This document shows, one piece after another, positions 1-6,647 of a DNA stretch of 10,046 bases. The first letter of the stretch is position 1; each line of letters opens with the position of its first letter. Source of the DNA: Gammaproteobacteria bacterium (GTDB taxonomy: Bacteria; Pseudomonadota; Gammaproteobacteria; Steroidobacterales; BM003); the NCBI GenBank assembly GCA_026193125.1, contig JAPHSC010000023.1, positions 1 through 10,046 on the forward strand, in the 5' to 3' direction. The position numbers and the translations under genes were made by a program. The notes beneath the pieces are model-generated. The model did not search any database. It was not told the DNA's origin and was given only the letters and a program-made list of their open reading frames with translations.

Positions 1-593
1 CCGGCAAGACACCCACGCACGTTCCCAGCGCCGATACCTGTGATGACTGCCATACCAGCAACGCCTGGGTGCCGGCGGTGTTCGATCACGCCGGTGTGAA
101 TCCGGGGACCTGCTCCACCTGTCACAACGGTAGTACCGCCACGGGTAAGGGAACCACTCATCTCGCGACCAACGGCGAGTGCGACCTATGTCATTCCACC
201 GTGGCCTGGTTGCCCGCGACCTTTGACCACAGCACCGTGACCGGGTCTTGTTCGACCTGTCACAACGGGGTGACGGCAACCGGCAAGAATAACGGCCATT
301 TCCTGACCAACCGGGACTGCAATTATTGCCATACCTCGGACTTCTGGGTGCCGCATATTTTCCAACACATGTCGGCCAATTATCCGGGAGAGCACAGACG
401 TGCGCTCACTTGCACGGACTGCCATGGTGGCAATTCCGAGTTGGTGACCTGGTCAGCCCCGGCTTACGCGCCCTTCTGTGCCGGCTGTCATGCCAATGAT
501 TACCGGCCCAGCGTGGATAAGCATCGGGGGATCACCCTGGATCAGGATTGCTCGAACAGCGGCTGTCACAGGGTTAGTGATGAACACTTTTGA
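1..593 (+). CDS. Multiheme c-type cytochrome (cytochrome c3/c7-like), 3' part only
   Basis: The reading frame is open from base 3, so the start lies outside the window; 196 residues are visible before TGA at 591-593. Seven CXXCH heme-attachment motifs begin at codons 39 (CDDCH), 111 (CSTCH), 180 (CDLCH), 249 (CSTCH), 318 (CNYCH), 411 (CTDCH) and 477 (CAGCH). An eighth, spaced CX4CH (CSNSGCH), begins at 549, a spacing known from tetraheme cytochromes c3. Hemes alternate with conserved His residues (FDH, THL, GHF, FQH) that could be the sixth axial ligands, suggesting low-spin bis-His electron carriers. A module of about 46 residues (CSTCHNG..ATGK..H..T...C..CH....W.P..FDH) is repeated, so the full protein may be long. 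Such proteins act in the periplasm or outside the cell. No partner gene is visible, so the electron donor and acceptor are unknown. The heme-protein call is near certain; its physiological role is not. Confidence 0.93.
   Translation, partial: GKTPTHVPSADTCDDCHTSNAWVPAVFDHAGVNPGTCSTCHNGSTATGKGTTHLATNGECDLCHSTVAWLPATFDHSTVTGSCSTCHNGVTATGKNNGHFLTNRDCNYCHTSDFWVPHIFQHMSANYPGEHRRALTCTDCHGGNSELVTWSAPAYAPFCAGCHANDYRPSVDKHRGITLDQDCSNSGCHRVSDEHF
111..386 (+). repeat. Two tandem 46-codon heme modules inside the cytochrome gene
   Basis: Unit 1 spans 111-248 and unit 2 spans 249-386. Each begins with CSTCHNG, continues with ATGK, a His, a second CXXCH and a Trp-x-Pro segment, and ends near F-x-H. The spacing between the two CSTCH codons is exactly 138 nt. 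A partial unit with the same second half (CDDCH..W.P..FDH) precedes at 39-110, and a more divergent 54-codon spacing follows. This is protein-level repeat expansion; the nucleotide copies have diverged. Confidence 0.8.
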
Positions 594-855
594 TTGGGAG
601 CCGGGGTTCTTTCAGTTGCGCCCCCCAACCGAGAGTGCGTGGATTCGTCTGTAGGCAATTTCGCGGCTTTTGCGCGGGCTTTGCATCTCATTCCGCCCTG
701 GTTTTTGCGCTGCGGAATCACCCGCGCCCCAACCGTTCCGAGCATCAATAACCAGTTGCGATACCAGCCTTGAAATTGTGCCGTGGGCTCTTGCAGTTCT
801 ACTGTGGCGATCGGACCTACCAGTCTGGCTCGCTTCTCGATTACACCGGGAAAAG
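594..855. other. Gene-free gap between cytochrome and tRNA ends
   Basis: This 262-base gap lies between the 3' end of the cytochrome gene (+) and the 3' end of the tRNA gene (-). Reading frames on both strands run into the tRNA and look like noise. The only structure I see is a 7-bp inverted repeat, ATTCCGC at 690-696 and GCGGAAT at 712-718 with a 15-nt loop. It has no T-run on either side, so I do not call it a terminator. No second copy of the tRNA 3' end is present here. Confidence 0.5.
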
Positions 856-932
856 TGGTGGGCCCCGCAGGACTTGAACCTGCAACCAATGGATTATGAG
901 TCCACTGCTCTAACCAATTGAGCTAGAGGCCC
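856..932 (-). tRNA. tRNA with CAU anticodon, probably tRNA-Ile2 (lysidine-modified), CCA encoded
   Basis: Read on the minus strand, this 77-nt gene folds into a full cloverleaf. The acceptor stem GGGCCTC/GGGGCCC contains one G-U pair, and a D arm with GCTC/GAGC, an anticodon arm GTGGA/TCCAT with loop CTCATAA, a T arm GCAGG-TTCAAGT-CCTGC and an encoded CCA follow. The anticodon CAT is at 896-898. CAU occurs in initiator Met, elongator Met and Ile2 tRNAs. I favour Ile2, whose C34 is converted by TilS to lysidine to read AUA. The acceptor stem has C4-G69 and C5-G68, known TilS-favouring pairs. The variable-loop side also resembles E. coli ileX, and ileX sits downstream of rpoD on the same strand in E. 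coli, as here. Elongator tRNA-Met remains possible. Confidence 0.96.
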
Positions 933-956
933 TTGGGTGATTTGTCGCGGACGCAG

Positions 957-985
957 AGTATAGCCTCGAGCGAACCACAGGTCAC
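957..985 (-). promoter_or_regulatory. Sigma-70 promoter of the tRNA
   Basis: On the minus strand, a -35 GTGACC (980-985; 4/6 to consensus), a 17-bp spacer and a -10 TATACT (957-962; 5/6) precede a GC-rich discriminator. The predicted start near 950 leaves a leader of about 17 nt before the mature tRNA 5' end at 932. The GC-rich stretch after the -10 is typical of stringently controlled stable-RNA promoters; that regulation is inferred. Confidence 0.65.
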
Positions 986-1020
986 GATCGCCGAGCCTAT
1001 TTGGACCATTCCGGGGTGCT

Positions 1021-1206
1021 CTAGTCGGACTCGTGCTCCGGCCGCTTGGGCCGTCTGTCAGGAGTCTTGTGCGGCTTATGGCCCTTTAGTTCAGCATCCC
1101 GGTATTTCCGAATTACCGGTTTGTCTTCTTCCAGGATGTCATCATCGTCCAGATCGTCATCCGGACTACCGGTGTAACGACGGGGGTCTAGGCGGTGCTT
1201 GGTCAT
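1021..1206 (-). CDS. Small highly charged hypothetical protein (61 aa)
   Basis: I do not recognise this family. The ATG at 1204-1206 is preceded by a weak purine-rich site (GAGAGA) 3 nt upstream, and the frame ends with TAG. The product has a basic start (KHRLDPRR), an acidic block at residues 16-28 where ten of thirteen residues are Asp or Glu, a short mixed segment (VIRKYRDAEL, 31-40), and a basic Pro/His/Lys/Arg tail at 41-56. It has no Cys, Trp, signal peptide or membrane segment, and is probably a mostly disordered cytoplasmic protein. The composition reads like a real protein rather than a shadow frame, and a near-consensus promoter points at it from 1328-1356. It is the only candidate gene between the tRNA and mscL. 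A binding role for nucleic acid or a basic protein is only a guess. Confidence 0.6.
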   Translation of the reverse strand: MTKHRLDPRRYTGSPDDDLDDDDILEEDKPVIRKYRDAELKGHKPHKTPDRRPKRPEHESD

Positions 1207-1236
1207 GAATCTCTCGTTTGCCTACCTGTTTTGGGA

Positions 1237-1250
1237 CCATCATTTGATGG
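1237..1250 (-). promoter_or_regulatory. Perfect inverted repeat in the leader of the small ORF
   Basis: CCATCA-TT-TGATGG reads as a 6-bp dyad with a 2-base centre. It could be an operator half-site pair or, in the transcript, a small hairpin. A second GATGG at 1258-1262 offers an alternative partner for the same CCATC arm. The dyad is certain; its function is unknown. Confidence 0.4.
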
Positions 1251-1327
1251 CTGTCTCGATGGCTGGCGGATCGGTCCTGTTTCAGTTTTCAGTAATCGGA
1301 CGCCGCTATTCAGCCGCTTTTTTCCCG

Positions 1328-1356
1328 TATATAGGCCGCTGATCCGGCCGGGTCAA
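1328..1356 (-). promoter_or_regulatory. Strong sigma-70-type promoter upstream of the 61-aa ORF
   Basis: On the minus strand TTGACC (1351-1356, 5/6), a 17-bp spacer and TATATA (1328-1333, 5/6) form one of the best promoter matches in the window. Initiation would fall near 1321, giving a leader of about 115 nt before the ATG at 1206. The only plausible gene downstream before the tRNA promoter is the small charged ORF; some readthrough into the tRNA is also possible. Confidence 0.65.
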
Positions 1357-1472
1357 GTATTTCGAGTCGGATTCCCGGTTCCTTCGGCTCGGGCGAGCCG
1401 GTAAAACGGTCAAAAACTCTTTGATAAGTGCGCAGCTATTGGGTTACCGTGGATTCCGGAAGCGGGATATTT

Positions 1473-1489
1473 TTCCGAAGATTTCGGAA
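1473..1489 (+). promoter_or_regulatory. Stem-loop in the mscL leader
   Basis: TTCCGAA at 1473-1479 pairs perfectly with TTCGGAA at 1483-1489 around a GAT loop, ending 16 bases before the mscL Shine-Dalgarno site. A related palindrome, TTCCGGAA, lies at 1454-1461. There is no T-run after it. It may be an mRNA-stability hairpin or a protein-binding dyad. Confidence 0.4.
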
Positions 1490-1515
1490 GCAACTTGTTT
1501 TAGCTGGAGATCTAA

Positions 1516-1920
1516 ATGAGTTTGGTAAAAGAGTTTAAAGACTTTGCCATGCGCGGCAATGTGGTCGATATGGCGGTAGGTATCATCATTGGTGCCGCAT
1601 TCGGCAAGATTGTTTCGTCTCTGGTCAAAGATGTGATCATGCCCCCGATAGGCGTGATGGTGGGCGGGGTAGATTTCTCGGATTTGTCAGTGGTGCTGGT
1701 GGAGGCTGCGGGAGATACCGCGGCGGTTACCCTTAACTACGGTATGTTCCTGCAGACGATTTTTGACTTTGTCATCGTAGCCTTTGCTATTTTCATGGCG
1801 ATTAAGGCGATGAACAAAATGAAGAAAAAAGAGGCTGAAGCGCCGCCAGCTCCGCCTCCGGGCCCCAGCAATGAAGAGCAGTTGTTGGCGGAGATTCGCG
1901 ACTTGCTGAAGAAAGGCTAG
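1516..1920 (+). CDS. mscL: Large-conductance mechanosensitive channel MscL
   Basis: This 134-residue protein matches MscL (136 aa in E. coli) along its whole length. The channel opens under membrane tension and releases solutes during hypo-osmotic shock; it is a homopentamer in the inner membrane. The N-terminal amphipathic helix (residues 1-12) and first membrane helix (about 15-44) contain the conserved AMRGNVVD and IIIGAAFGKIVSSLV segments, with Gly22 and Gly26 at the pore constriction. A periplasmic loop (about 45-71) and a second membrane helix (about 72-98, FDFVIVAFAIFMAIKAMNK) follow. A Lys/Glu and Pro-rich linker leads to the C-terminal bundle helix EEQLLAEIRDLLKKG. The ATG has a good GGAGA site 5 nt upstream. 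The gene stands alone, divergent from the small ORF and convergent with rpoD. Confidence 0.98.
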   Translation: MSLVKEFKDFAMRGNVVDMAVGIIIGAAFGKIVSSLVKDVIMPPIGVMVGGVDFSDLSVVLVEAAGDTAAVTLNYGMFLQTIFDFVIVAFAIFMAIKAMNKMKKKEAEAPPAPPPGPSNEEQLLAEIRDLLKKG

Positions 1921-1930
1921 GAATGACCGT

Positions 1931-1959
1931 AAGGGTGTCACCTGCCGGGTGACACCCTT
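1931..1959 (+). terminator. mscL: Long perfect hairpin just after mscL
   Basis: AAGGGTGTCACC at 1931-1942 pairs with GGTGACACCCTT at 1948-1959, a 12-bp perfect stem with a 5-base loop starting 10 bases after the mscL stop. No U-tract follows in the + direction, so alone it is a poor intrinsic terminator. It probably acts with the next hairpin or protects the mRNA 3' end. Confidence 0.6.
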
Positions 1960-1984
1960 CGATTTGCCTGAGAATATCAAGGAC

Positions 1985-2013
1985 AAAAAAAAGCGCCCAC
2001 CGGGCGCTTTTTT
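1985..2013. terminator. Bidirectional rho-independent terminator between mscL and rpoD
   Basis: GCGCCC (1993-1998) and GGGCGC (2002-2007) form a GC stem with a 3-base loop, flanked by A8 on the left and T6 on the right. Transcripts from either strand therefore end in a hairpin plus U-run. It sits 17 bases beyond the rpoD stop (minus strand) and 64 bases beyond the mscL stop (plus strand), and should close the rpsU-yqeY-dnaG-rpoD operon. Confidence 0.92.
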
Positions 2014-2030
2014 ATGCTGGAGAGCTCTGG

Positions 2031-3920
2031 CTAGTCTTCCAGCAAGAAACTCCGGAGTTGCTCCGAGCGGGTTGGATGCCGAAGCTTGCGCAGGGCCTTG
2101 GCCTCGATCTGCCGAATGCGTTCCCGGGTGACATCAAACTGCTTACCCACCTCTTCCAGGGTGTGGTCAGTATTCATGTCGATGCCAAAGCGCATACGTA
2201 GCACCTTGGCTTCGCGAGGAGTGAGCCCTGCCAGCACGCCATGCGTGGCCTCTTTTAGGCCCTCACCGGTTGCCGCATCGATCGGAGATGCTTCGTTTAC
2301 ATTCTCAATAAAGTCACCCAAGTGTGAATCTTCGTCATCACCAATCGGTGTCTCCATCGAAATCGGTTCCTTGGCGATTTTCAGAACCTTGCGAACCTTG
2401 TCTTCAGGCATTTCCATGCGTGCGGCCAATTCTTCCGGCTGGGGCTCTCTCCCCATTTCCTGCAGCATCTGGCGAGAAATGCGATTCAGCTTGTTGATCG
2501 TTTCGATCATGTGCACCGGAATTCGAATGGTTCGAGCCTGGTCCGCGATAGAGCGGGTAATCGCCTGTCTGATCCACCAGGTGGCATAGGTCGAAAACTT
2601 GTAACCACGTCTATACTCAAATTTGTCTACCGCCTTCATCAGGCCGATATTGCCTTCCTGGATAAGATCCAGGAATTGAAGACCCCGGTTGGTGTATTTC
2701 TTGGCAATGGAAATTACCAACCGCAGGTTGGCCTCGACCATTTCCTTCTTGGCTCGACGTGCCTTGGCCTCACCAATCGACATTTGCCGATTGATTTCCT
2801 TGATCTCGTTGATGGTCAGGAGGCTCTCTTTCTCCAGACGGATCAGCTTCTTCTGGCAGCGGACGATATCGTCCTTCATCTTGGCCAGCACCGATGAATG
2901 CTTGCGCTTGGCACGGATGTGTTTGTCCACCCACTCCAGGCTGGTTTCGTTTTTCGGGAAACTCGCGATGAAGTCCTTGCGCGGCATCCCGGCCTGGCGC
3001 ACGCACAACTGCATTACCGCTCTTTCCTGGTCGCGAATATTGGTCACGACGGCGCGCAGGTTGTTGATCATCAAGTCGAAAAGTTTCGGCGACAGCTTTA
3101 ATTGCATCAGTTCTTCAATTACAGCTTCCCTGGCCTTGCGGGCCTTGTCCGAATCCGAGCCGTGTGCCTCGATCGCAGCAGTAGACTTTTTGTGCAACTT
3201 GCCGATCACGGCAAAGCGACGTGCGGCTTCTTCCGGGTCGGGTCCAGTATTGGCGGGAGCTTCTTCCTCGTCGTCGTCGTCATCATCATCGTCATCGTCA
3301 TTATCGTCGCCGTCGCTGTCCGCGGCGGCGGCTTCATTTTCCTTGGCTTCAAGGGCCGCGGCAGCAGCGGCAGCCAGGTTCTCTTCCTCATTCGGATCGA
3401 TGAAGCCCACGATGAGGTCCGCCAGGCGGCCTTCTCCGGCCAACACGGGTTCATACTCGCGCAGGATCAGGTCAAAAGTGGGCGGAAACAGGCCCACTGC
3501 GCTTTTTACCTGGTTCAGGCCTTCCTCAATCCGCTTGGCAATGCGGATTTCGCCTTCCCGGGTCAGCAGTTCCACCGTGCCCATTTCGCGCATGTACATG
3601 CGCACGGGGTCAGTAGTGCGTCCGAATTCGCTGTCCACCGTGGCTAACGCTTCGGCTGCCTCTTCGGTATCGTCATCATCGTCGGATACGGCATTTTCCG
3701 AAAGGATCAGGGAATCCGTTTCGGGCGCCTTTTCGTATACGGTGATGCCCATGTCATTGATCATGTTGACGATATCTTCGATCTGTTCCGGATCGACGAT
3801 GTCATTTGGCAGGTGATCGTTGACCTCGCCATAAGTCAGGTAGCCTTGCTCCTTGCCTCGCGCAATGAGGAGCTTTAGCTGTGACTGGCGGCTGTTGTCA
3901 CTGGGGATATTCTCACTCAA
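2031..3920 (-). CDS. rpoD: RNA polymerase sigma factor RpoD (sigma-70), TTG start
   Basis: This is the primary sigma factor, which directs RNA polymerase to -10/-35 promoters of housekeeping genes. I place the start at TTG (3918-3920), giving 629 residues; AGAGGA lies 9 nt upstream, and the product begins near the conserved region 1.1 (SQLKLLIARGKEQGYLTY). Region 1.2 holds GRTTDPVRMYMREMGTVELL (from about 101). The non-conserved insert follows, with an Ala-rich stretch and an acidic run at 201-220. Regions 2.1-2.4 span about 396-470, with YATWWIRQ at 445-452 for melting and -10 contact. Region 4.2 has the -35-reading helix-turn-helix (DVTRERIRQIEAKALRKLRHP, from 596). Regions 2-4 are nearly identical to E. 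coli. The gene is last in the operon, 79 nt after dnaG. An upstream TTG at 3966-3968 gives 645 residues but lacks a ribosome site. Confidence 0.98.
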   Translation of the reverse strand: MSENIPSDNSRQSQLKLLIARGKEQGYLTYGEVNDHLPNDIVDPEQIEDIVNMINDMGITVYEKAPETDSLILSENAVSDDDDDTEEAAEALATVDSEFGRTTDPVRMYMREMGTVELLTREGEIRIAKRIEEGLNQVKSAVGLFPPTFDLILREYEPVLAGEGRLADLIVGFIDPNEEENLAAAAAAALEAKENEAAAADSDGDDNDDDDDDDDDDEEEAPANTGPDPEEAARRFAVIGKLHKKSTAAIEAHGSDSDKARKAREAVIEELMQLKLSPKLFDLMINNLRAVVTNIRDQERAVMQLCVRQAGMPRKDFIASFPKNETSLEWVDKHIRAKRKHSSVLAKMKDDIVRCQKKLIRLEKESLLTINEIKEINRQMSIGEAKARRAKKEMVEANLRLVISIAKKYTNRGLQFLDLIQEGNIGLMKAVDKFEYRRGYKFSTYATWWIRQAITRSIADQARTIRIPVHMIETINKLNRISRQMLQEMGREPQPEELAARMEMPEDKVRKVLKIAKEPISMETPIGDDEDSHLGDFIENVNEASPIDAATGEGLKEATHGVLAGLTPREAKVLRMRFGIDMNTDHTLEEVGKQFDVTRERIRQIEAKALRKLRHPTRSEQLRSFLLED

Positions 3921-3929
3921 GATGGCAGA

Positions 3930-3935
3930 TCCTCT
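3930..3935 (-). promoter_or_regulatory. rpoD: Shine-Dalgarno site that fixes the rpoD TTG start
   Basis: AGAGGA on the minus strand lies 9 nt before the TTG at 3920. No ATG or GTG in frame exists between the upstream stop and the conserved N-terminal region, so a TTG start is required, and only this one has a ribosome-binding site. Confidence 0.75.
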
Positions 3936-3954
3936 GGAGCCGGACAAAACAATC

Positions 3955-3999
3955 AGGCAGTTTAGCAAAAATTAGCGAAAAATTCCATTATTCAGCGTA
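3955..3999 (-). promoter_or_regulatory. A/T-rich dnaG-rpoD spacer, candidate mRNA cleavage site
   Basis: The gap between dnaG and rpoD is markedly A/T-rich compared with its surroundings, with two GCTAA repeats around a T5 run on the minus strand. In E. coli the same junction of this operon is cut by RNase E, separating the unstable dnaG message from rpoD. The analogy rests on position and A/U richness only. Confidence 0.4.
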
Positions 4000-5751
<1,752 letters not shown>

Positions 5752-5777
5752 CGAACTCTCCGGTTAACCTTCCGAAA

Positions 5778-5783
5778 ACTATA
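5778..5783 (-). promoter_or_regulatory. dnaG: Candidate -10 element of an internal dnaG promoter
   Basis: TATAGT (5/6 match) lies on the minus strand 26 nt before the dnaG ATG. The matching -35 position holds only weak hexamers, so this is a possible weak promoter raising dnaG-rpoD above rpsU-yqeY, not an established one. Confidence 0.3.
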
Positions 5784-5831
5784 GCCCGAATCGGGCCGCT
5801 TGCAGTCAGTTAAATCGGGCCATCTTGGCCC
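5784..5831 (-). repeat. Two hairpins and a 9-bp direct repeat in the yqeY-dnaG gap
   Basis: AATCGGGCC occurs at 5789-5797 and 5813-5821. The first copy lies in a GCCCG-AAT-CGGGC stem (5784-5796) and the second abuts a GGGCCA-TCT-TGGCCC stem (5817-5831). No T-run follows on the minus strand, so these are not intrinsic terminators. They could slow RNA polymerase, shape mRNA decay or bind a regulator. Confidence 0.45.
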
Positions 5832-5840
5832 TCACGGAAG

Positions 5841-6287
5841 CTAGCTACCTAGGAGGGTTCTAACTCTGGCGCTGACTGCGCTCATGTCCGCGCGGCCCTG
5901 GGCCTGCGCCTTGACGATGGCCATGACTTTGCCCATATCGCGCATGGACTCGGCCCCGGTTTCGCTGATTGCCTTTTTCACTATGGCTTCCAGTTCTGCC
6001 TCGGCCAGTGGCTCCGGCATGTAGGCGCTCAGGATTTCGGCCTCGGCCTCTTCCCGCTTGGCCAGGTCTTCCCTGCCTGCGTCTCGGAACTGACTAATCG
6101 ACTCCCGGCGCTGTTTAAGCATTTTTTCCAGGACAGACAGCACGGCTTCATCGTCGAGCGTAATTCGCTCGTCGACCTCTTTCTGCTTGATGGCCGCCAA
6201 AGCCATGCGTATGGCCCCCAGACGAAGCTTGTCGCCGGCGCGCATGGCGTCCTTCATGTCTTCGATAATGAGATTTTTCAATGACAT
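5841..6287 (-). CDS. yqeY: GatB/YqeY domain protein
   Basis: This 148-residue protein matches the YqeY family in length and in its key segments. The N-terminal helical half carries LKNLIIEDMKDAMRAGDKLRLGAIRM and a Lys/Glu-rich stretch. The C-terminal half has SAYMPEPLAEAELEAIV and the conserved GKVMAIVKAQAQGRADM...V. The family resembles the tail domain of GatB, which contacts tRNA in the Asn/Gln amidotransferase, but YqeY stands alone and its function is not established; a tRNA-related role is inferred. The ATG at 6285-6287 has no clear Shine-Dalgarno site, and expression may depend on translation of rpsU upstream. It lies between rpsU (66 nt away) and dnaG (89 nt), a common gammaproteobacterial arrangement absent from E. 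coli. Confidence 0.94.
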   Translation of the reverse strand: MSLKNLIIEDMKDAMRAGDKLRLGAIRMALAAIKQKEVDERITLDDEAVLSVLEKMLKQRRESISQFRDAGREDLAKREEAEAEILSAYMPEPLAEAELEAIVKKAISETGAESMRDMGKVMAIVKAQAQGRADMSAVSARVRTLLGS

Positions 6288-6298
6288 AGTAAGGAACA

Positions 6299-6317
6299 GC
6301 TGACTTCGTAGGTCAGC
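6299..6317 (-). promoter_or_regulatory. Stem-loop between rpsU and yqeY
   Basis: GCTGAC at 6299-6304 pairs with GTCAGC at 6312-6317 around a 7-base loop, 37 nt downstream of the rpsU stop and just upstream of the yqeY start. No T-run is present. It might be an attenuator that lowers transcription after rpsU, as the E. coli operon has between rpsU and dnaG, or a 3' protecting hairpin. Confidence 0.4.
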
Positions 6318-6353
6318 CGCCTCTAATAGAAATCCGGGAGCACTGCAAAAATC

Positions 6354-6569
6354 TTAGAACAGACGCTTGTGTTTCGTCGTATCGCGGGACAGGCGCTTGG
6401 CATGGCGTTTTACGGCCGCGGCCTTTTTGCGCTTGCGTTCCTGGGTCGGTTTCTCATAGAACTCGCGACGGCGCAATTCGGTCAGAACTCCGGCCTTTTC
6501 GCAGGCGCGCTTGAAGCGACGCAGTGCGGCGTCAAAATATTCATTTTCCTTTACACGAACGCTAGGCAT
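6354..6569 (-). CDS. rpsU: 30S ribosomal protein S21
   Basis: This 71-residue basic protein is the small-subunit protein S21, which sits near the 3' end of 16S rRNA and aids mRNA binding at initiation. The sequence from MPSVRVKENEYFD through ALRRFKRACEKAGVLTELRRREFYEKPT to the Lys/Arg-rich tail ending in RLF aligns throughout with E. coli S21 (also 71 aa). I chose the ATG at 6567-6569 because GAGGTGA lies 8 nt upstream and the product then matches family length. An in-frame GTG at 6579-6581 would add four residues, but it sits inside that ribosome site. It is the first gene of the operon with yqeY, dnaG and rpoD, divergent from tsaD. Confidence 0.98.
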   Translation of the reverse strand: MPSVRVKENEYFDAALRRFKRACEKAGVLTELRRREFYEKPTQERKRKKAAAVKRHAKRLSRDTTKHKRLF

Positions 6570-6604
6570 AAGCCTTTTCACCTCACAAAAGTGTTGTATT
6601 AGTT

Positions 6605-6634
6605 TGTCCGGGCGCAGCGTCCTCTCTCCGGACA
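6605..6634 (-). promoter_or_regulatory. rpsU: Leader stem-loop of the rpsU operon
   Basis: TGTCCGG (6605-6611) and CCGGACA (6628-6634) pair over 7 bp with a 16-base loop, between the predicted transcription start and the rpsU ribosome site (6578-6584). It lies about 20 nt upstream of the Shine-Dalgarno site, where it could influence S21 translation or mRNA life. No known leader family is recognised. Confidence 0.4.
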
Positions 6635-6647
6635 GGAAAGGGCGCGT

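Larger units (their letters stand above)
1207..1515. other. 309-base intergenic region between divergent small ORF and mscL
   Basis: No gene fits here. The region holds the minus-strand promoter at 1328-1356 and the leader of the small ORF, with a CCATCA/TGATGG inverted repeat at 1237-1250, two copies of GATGGCTG at 1246-1253 and 1258-1265, and tandem TTTCAGT at 1280-1293. It also has a CGGCTC/GAGCCG stem at 1385-1400 and, close to mscL, a stem at 1473-1489. I could not settle on an mscL promoter; the best hexamers upstream of 1475 match consensus poorly. Confidence 0.55.

Noticed and set aside
690..718. 7-bp inverted repeat as a terminator of the cytochrome or tRNA gene
   Set aside because: The loop is 15 bases and no T-run follows on either strand.
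566..921. Short frames on both strands running through the tRNA
   Set aside because: Their ends are translations of the tRNA and its complement, a common artefact; no ribosome sites or conserved segments.
2898..3647. Plus-strand frames with Val/Ile-rich segments resembling membrane helices
   Set aside because: The hydrophobic stretch is the antisense reading of the Asp-rich tract of rpoD.
2689..3816. 375-aa open frame on the plus strand with Ser and Ala runs
   Set aside because: It is antisense to rpoD; the Ser runs are the complement of the Asp triplet repeat, and there is no homology or ribosome site.
3921..3968. Longer rpoD product (645 aa) from an upstream TTG
   Set aside because: No ribosome site precedes it, and the 16 extra residues have no counterpart in known RpoD.
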